Assembly (NCBI RefSeq): GCF_014203025.1
Contig: NZ_JACHID010000005.1
Coordinates: 1 to 64,000, forward strand
DNA length: 64,000 bases
Direction of reading: 5' to 3'
From: Desulfurispira natronophila
Lineage (GTDB): Bacteria; Chrysiogenota; Chrysiogenetes; Chrysiogenales; Chrysiogenaceae
Made by a program: the position numbers and the translations under genes. The first letter of the stretch is position 1. Each line of letters starts with the position of its first letter. The notes under the pieces are model-generated. The model made no database searches. It worked only from the letters and a program-made list of their open reading frames with translations, and was not told the DNA's origin. Below, piece after piece: positions 61,210-64,000 of this stretch.

Positions 61210-64000
61210 TCAGTTGCCGTCCTTGGGATTCAGCGGGGCCTTCATGTCTTTGGGCACTACCATCCAGAAGTACTCCAGTTCCTCGCGGAAATTATCAAGA
61301 ATTTGCTTCGCCCGCATGTTGCGAGTATGGCTGTAGTAACTAAAGAGAATTTTCTTTAGGTAGAGTTTTCCCTCATTGTCGGCATCCACATCGATACGTT
61401 TGGCTTCTACCAGCTCCTGATTGAGACGATCAATGAAGTCGTTATTGCGGTCATATACAAATGCTGCGCCTCCGGTCATGCCGGCCCCAAAGTTGATGCC
61501 AGTCTTCCCCAGTACCACCACGGTACCGCCAGTCATATACTCGCAGGCATGGTCACCAGTTCCTTCAACCACTGCCAAAGCACCGGAATTGCGAACAGCA
61601 AAACGCTCGCCAGCAGTTCCACTGGCAAAGAGTTTACCGCCGGTGGCACCATAGAGACAGGTGTTACCAATGGCAGCATAGTTATCCCACTGGTTGGAAG
61701 GGGTGATAACGATACGGCCACCATGCATTCCCTTGCCCACATAGTCGTTGGCAACACCATTGAGGTTTATTGAAATACCATTAATGAGAAACGCACCCAA
61801 AGACTGACCGGCAATGCCGGTGAGGTTAATAATTATATGGTCTTTAGACAACCCTTCATCGCCGAAGTAGCGAGCCACCTCGCCACTGACCATGGAGCCA
61901 AAGCTGCGATGGATGTTCTTGATGGTACGCTCCACCAGAATACTCTGGCGGGGATGACGCAGCACCGGATAAATTTCCCGTAACACATCGTGCTCAAACT
62001 CATTTTTGTCATACGGCTCGTTATGCTGAACCTGGCATGTGTTGTGGCCAGGGACCTTGCGGGTGATAGCACTAAAGTCAAATTTGCGAGCCTGGGGGGT
62101 GTCCAGCAGTTCGAGCAAATCTATGCGACCTATCGCATCTTCCAGGCTGGCAAGTCCCAAAGAGGCGAGAATTTCCCGTACATCTTCCGCCACATTGGTA
62201 AGGTAGGCCACAACCTTATCTACAGTGCCTTTGTAGTGCTCCCGCAATTGGGTGCTCTGGGTGGCAATACCCACACTGCAGCGATTGAGATGGCATACTC
62301 GCAACAGCTTGCAGCCCAGCACAGCCAATAGTGAAGTTCCAAACCCGTAGCTCTCTGCACCCATAAGGGCAGCCTTGACAATGTCACGCCCCGTTTTGAG
62401 ACCACCATCGGTCTGCAGCTCGACCATATGACGCAGGTTATTAGCTTTGAGAGAGTTATGGGCTTCCGTGAGGCCTATCTCCCACGGATTGCCAGCATGT
62501 TTGATAGAGGCATATTGAGCAGCGCCAGTGCCGCCGTCACTGCCAGAGATGACAATCTTGTCGGCATACGCCTTGGCTACCCCGGCGGCAATGGTACCAA
62601 CTCCGGCAGAAGAAACCAGCTTGACGCTAATGCGGGCCTCAGGATTAACCTGCTTAAGATCAAATATCAACTGAGCCAGGTCTTCAATGGAGTAAATATC
62701 GTGGTGAGGCGGCGGCGAAATAAGAGTGACGCCGGGAATGGTAAATCGCAGCGCTGCAATAAGAGGGGTTACCTTCTCCCCTGGTAACTGGCCACCTTCG
62801 CCAGGCTTGGCACCTTGAGCAACTTTGATCTGAATCTCCTCGGCGCTACGCAAATAAGCCGGAGTTACGCCAAAGCGACCTGAAGCTATCTGTTTAATCT
62901 TGCTGTTCTTGGCGCCTTTAAAACGTACCGCCGCCTCTCCGCCTTCTCCACTGTTTGACTTCCCTCCCAACTGGTTGAGGGCTTCTGCCAACGCCTCATG
63001 GGCTTCAGGTGACAGCGCCCCCAAAGACATGGCGGCAGAATCAAAGCGGGCACAAATAGCACTGACCGGCTCAACCTCACTTAGAGGCAGTGGCGCAGCA
63101 ACTGTCTTGAACTGCAGAAAGTCACGAATCATCCGGGTGCCGCGATTATTTATCAGATCGCGAAAAACCATGTAGTCCTGACGTTGGCAACTCTCAGTAA
63201 AGTGATGGAGTGCCTGCACCGCTCGAGGCGAATAGTCGTGGTACTCGCCGCCCTCACAGTACTTATAGAAACCACCCATATCCAACGGAAAAACCGGAAG
63301 CATGTGCTGCTGGCGAAATACTCGCGCATGCACCGCCTCTATGCGGTCATTAATATCATTAAAGTCCAGCCCCGGAAGTAGTACAGTGGCGCCCGGGAAG
63401 CACTTTTCAACAACTTCGCTACTCAGACCAATAGAATCGAAAAGGGCTGAATTACGGTAACTGGAAACGGCACTGATACCCATTTTTGACATTACCTTGA
63501 GAATACCCTTGGTGACAGCGTCGTAGACATGCTTGAGGCCGATGCGGATATCCCTGGGGTGCTCTGTTTGTTTCTGTAGTATCTGCAGGGCTGTAGCGTA
63601 AAGCAAGTAAGGATAAATCGCCATGGCTCCAAATGCCAGCATAACAGCTGCGGAGTGCGAGTCCATAACCTCTCCGGTGCAAACTACCGTTGTGGTAAGG
63701 TGCCGCAACTGGTGTTTTAGAAGTTGCTGATTGACATATCCCACTGCCATGGCCATGGGAATAAGGCGGTGATGAGCATCCAGCCCTCGGTCGTCGAGAA
63801 TAATTACGCGAGCACCACCATTGCGCACCGCCTCTATAACCTGCTGGCTAAGGCGATCCATGGCCTGGCGCAAGGTAGTGTCTGCATAAGCTGTGGAGAA
63901 TGTGGCATGCTTGTACGTCGGCTCGTAACGGGGGCGATCCGGGTTACCAAAGGAGAGCAGCGCGTCAAAAATATCCCGTGAAAGAATAGGAGATATGGTT
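61210..64000 (-). CDS. gltB: Glutamate synthase large subunit, 5' part beyond window
   Basis: The C-terminal 929 or so residues of GltB; the frame is open to the right edge, so the start is outside. The visible part has the central domain end (SRDIFDALLSFG... to the ILDDR segment), the FMN/2-oxoglutarate domain (GGKSNSGEGGE, KPGEGGQLPGEKV, SPPPHHDIYSIEDLAQL, SGSDGGTGA), the [3Fe-4S] ligands in CKLLRVCHLNRC, and the C-terminal GXGXG helix domain. The N-terminal glutaminase domain with its catalytic cysteine is not visible. gltD follows directly. Confidence 0.96.
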   Translation of the reverse strand, partial: TISPILSRDIFDALLSFGNPDRPRYEPTYKHATFSTAYADTTLRQAMDRLSQQVIEAVRNGGARVIILDDRGLDAHHRLIPMAMAVGYVNQQLLKHQLRHLTTTVVCTGEVMDSHSAAVMLAFGAMAIYPYLLYATALQILQKQTEHPRDIRIGLKHVYDAVTKGILKVMSKMGISAVSSYRNSALFDSIGLSSEVVEKCFPGATVLLPGLDFNDINDRIEAVHARVFRQQHMLPVFPLDMGGFYKYCEGGEYHDYSPRAVQALHHFTESCQRQDYMVFRDLINNRGTRMIRDFLQFKTVAAPLPLSEVEPVSAICARFDSAAMSLGALSPEAHEALAEALNQLGGKSNSGEGGEAAVRFKGAKNSKIKQIASGRFGVTPAYLRSAEEIQIKVAQGAKPGEGGQLPGEKVTPLIAALRFTIPGVTLISPPPHHDIYSIEDLAQLIFDLKQVNPEARISVKLVSSAGVGTIAAGVAKAYADKIVISGSDGGTGAAQYASIKHAGNPWEIGLTEAHNSLKANNLRHMVELQTDGGLKTGRDIVKAALMGAESYGFGTSLLAVLGCKLLRVCHLNRCSVGIATQSTQLREHYKGTVDKVVAYLTNVAEDVREILASLGLASLEDAIGRIDLLELLDTPQARKFDFSAITRKVPGHNTCQVQHNEPYDKNEFEHDVLREIYPVLRHPRQSILVERTIKNIHRSFGSMVSGEVARYFGDEGLSKDHIIINLTGIAGQSLGAFLINGISINLNGVANDYVGKGMHGGRIVITPSNQWDNYAAIGNTCLYGATGGKLFASGTAGERFAVRNSGALAVVEGTGDHACEYMTGGTVVVLGKTGINFGAGMTGGAAFVYDRNNDFIDRLNQELVEAKRIDVDADNEGKLYLKKILFSYYSHTRNMRAKQILDNFREELEYFWMVVPKDMKAPLNPKDGN

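Noticed and set aside
1-64000. tRNA genes, CRISPR arrays, prophage or integron elements
   Set aside because: I looked for T-loop motifs, regularly spaced repeats and phage or integrase genes and saw none. A tRNA or covariance scan was not possible here.

Overview
The window is ordinary chromosomal DNA of a flagellated, diderm (LPS-bearing) bacterium. Supporting this are lipid A genes (lpxD, fabZ, lpxA, lpxI), BamA and Skp, the MEP isoprenoid gene dxs, two-subunit glycyl-tRNA synthetase (glyQ, glyS), a flagellar export/stator operon and class A RNase P RNA. A five-subunit NAD-linked [NiFe] hydrogenase and an HD-GYP protein carrying a hemerythrin domain suggest an anaerobic or microaerophilic respirer. 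From gene content alone I would guess a deep-branching lineage such as Chrysiogenota or a relative; this is a weak inference from memory, not a result.

Layout, left to right. (1) 1-1068: the 3' end of an IS1634-like transposase gene abutting a hipA-like kinase gene that has lost its 5' part. (2) 1423-6854 (+): hoxE-F-U-Y-H-W, an NAD(H)-linked bidirectional hydrogenase with its maturation protease. (3) 7166-12522 (+): aroF/G-type DAHP synthase followed by three closely spaced signalling-type genes: HD-GYP plus hemerythrin, a DUF432-like protein, and a FapA-like protein fused to a cyclic-nucleotide-binding domain. (4) 12555-15537: a membrane zinc protease and an NTF2-like protein (-), then leuC-leuD (+) ending in a strong terminator. 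(5) 15628-22071 (-): a TPR membrane protein with an ABC-F ATPase, a lipoprotein, a Na/Pi-cotransporter-PhoU protein, and mtaB. (6) 22187-34496 (+): bamA, then skp-lpxD-fabZ-lpxA-lpxI-xseB-ispA-dxs-rbfA-nrnA-truB-NTase and rnpB. (7) 34694-42193 (+): pyrK, a Na+/Ca2+ antiporter, a PpiD-like chaperone, polA, pabB and pabC. (8) 42293-47505 (-): motA-motB-fliL-fliN-fliO-fliP-fliQ-fliR. (9) 47735-53255 (-): flhB-like C-terminal protein, PBP1A, an NtrB/FlrB-type kinase, an NtrC/FlrC-type regulator, and a single-HKD phospholipase D-like protein. (10) 53406-64000 (-): gltB (entering from the right edge)-gltD-ybeY-corC/hlyC-era-recO-glyQ-glyS, nearly every junction overlapping.

Most of the window is core metabolism, envelope biogenesis and motility. 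The least explained part is the aroF-linked cassette at 8245-12522. It combines a probable O2/NO-sensing c-di-GMP phosphodiesterase, a DUF432-like protein and a FapA-like/cNMP-binding fusion in one transcription unit, and is the best candidate for an undescribed system. Other points of note are the IS-truncated hipA, the inverted repeat spanning the divergent mtaB/bamA promoters, a catalytically degenerate nucleotidyltransferase directly upstream of rnpB, and an enlarged FliO with a periplasmic domain. I found no tRNA genes, CRISPR arrays or prophage.
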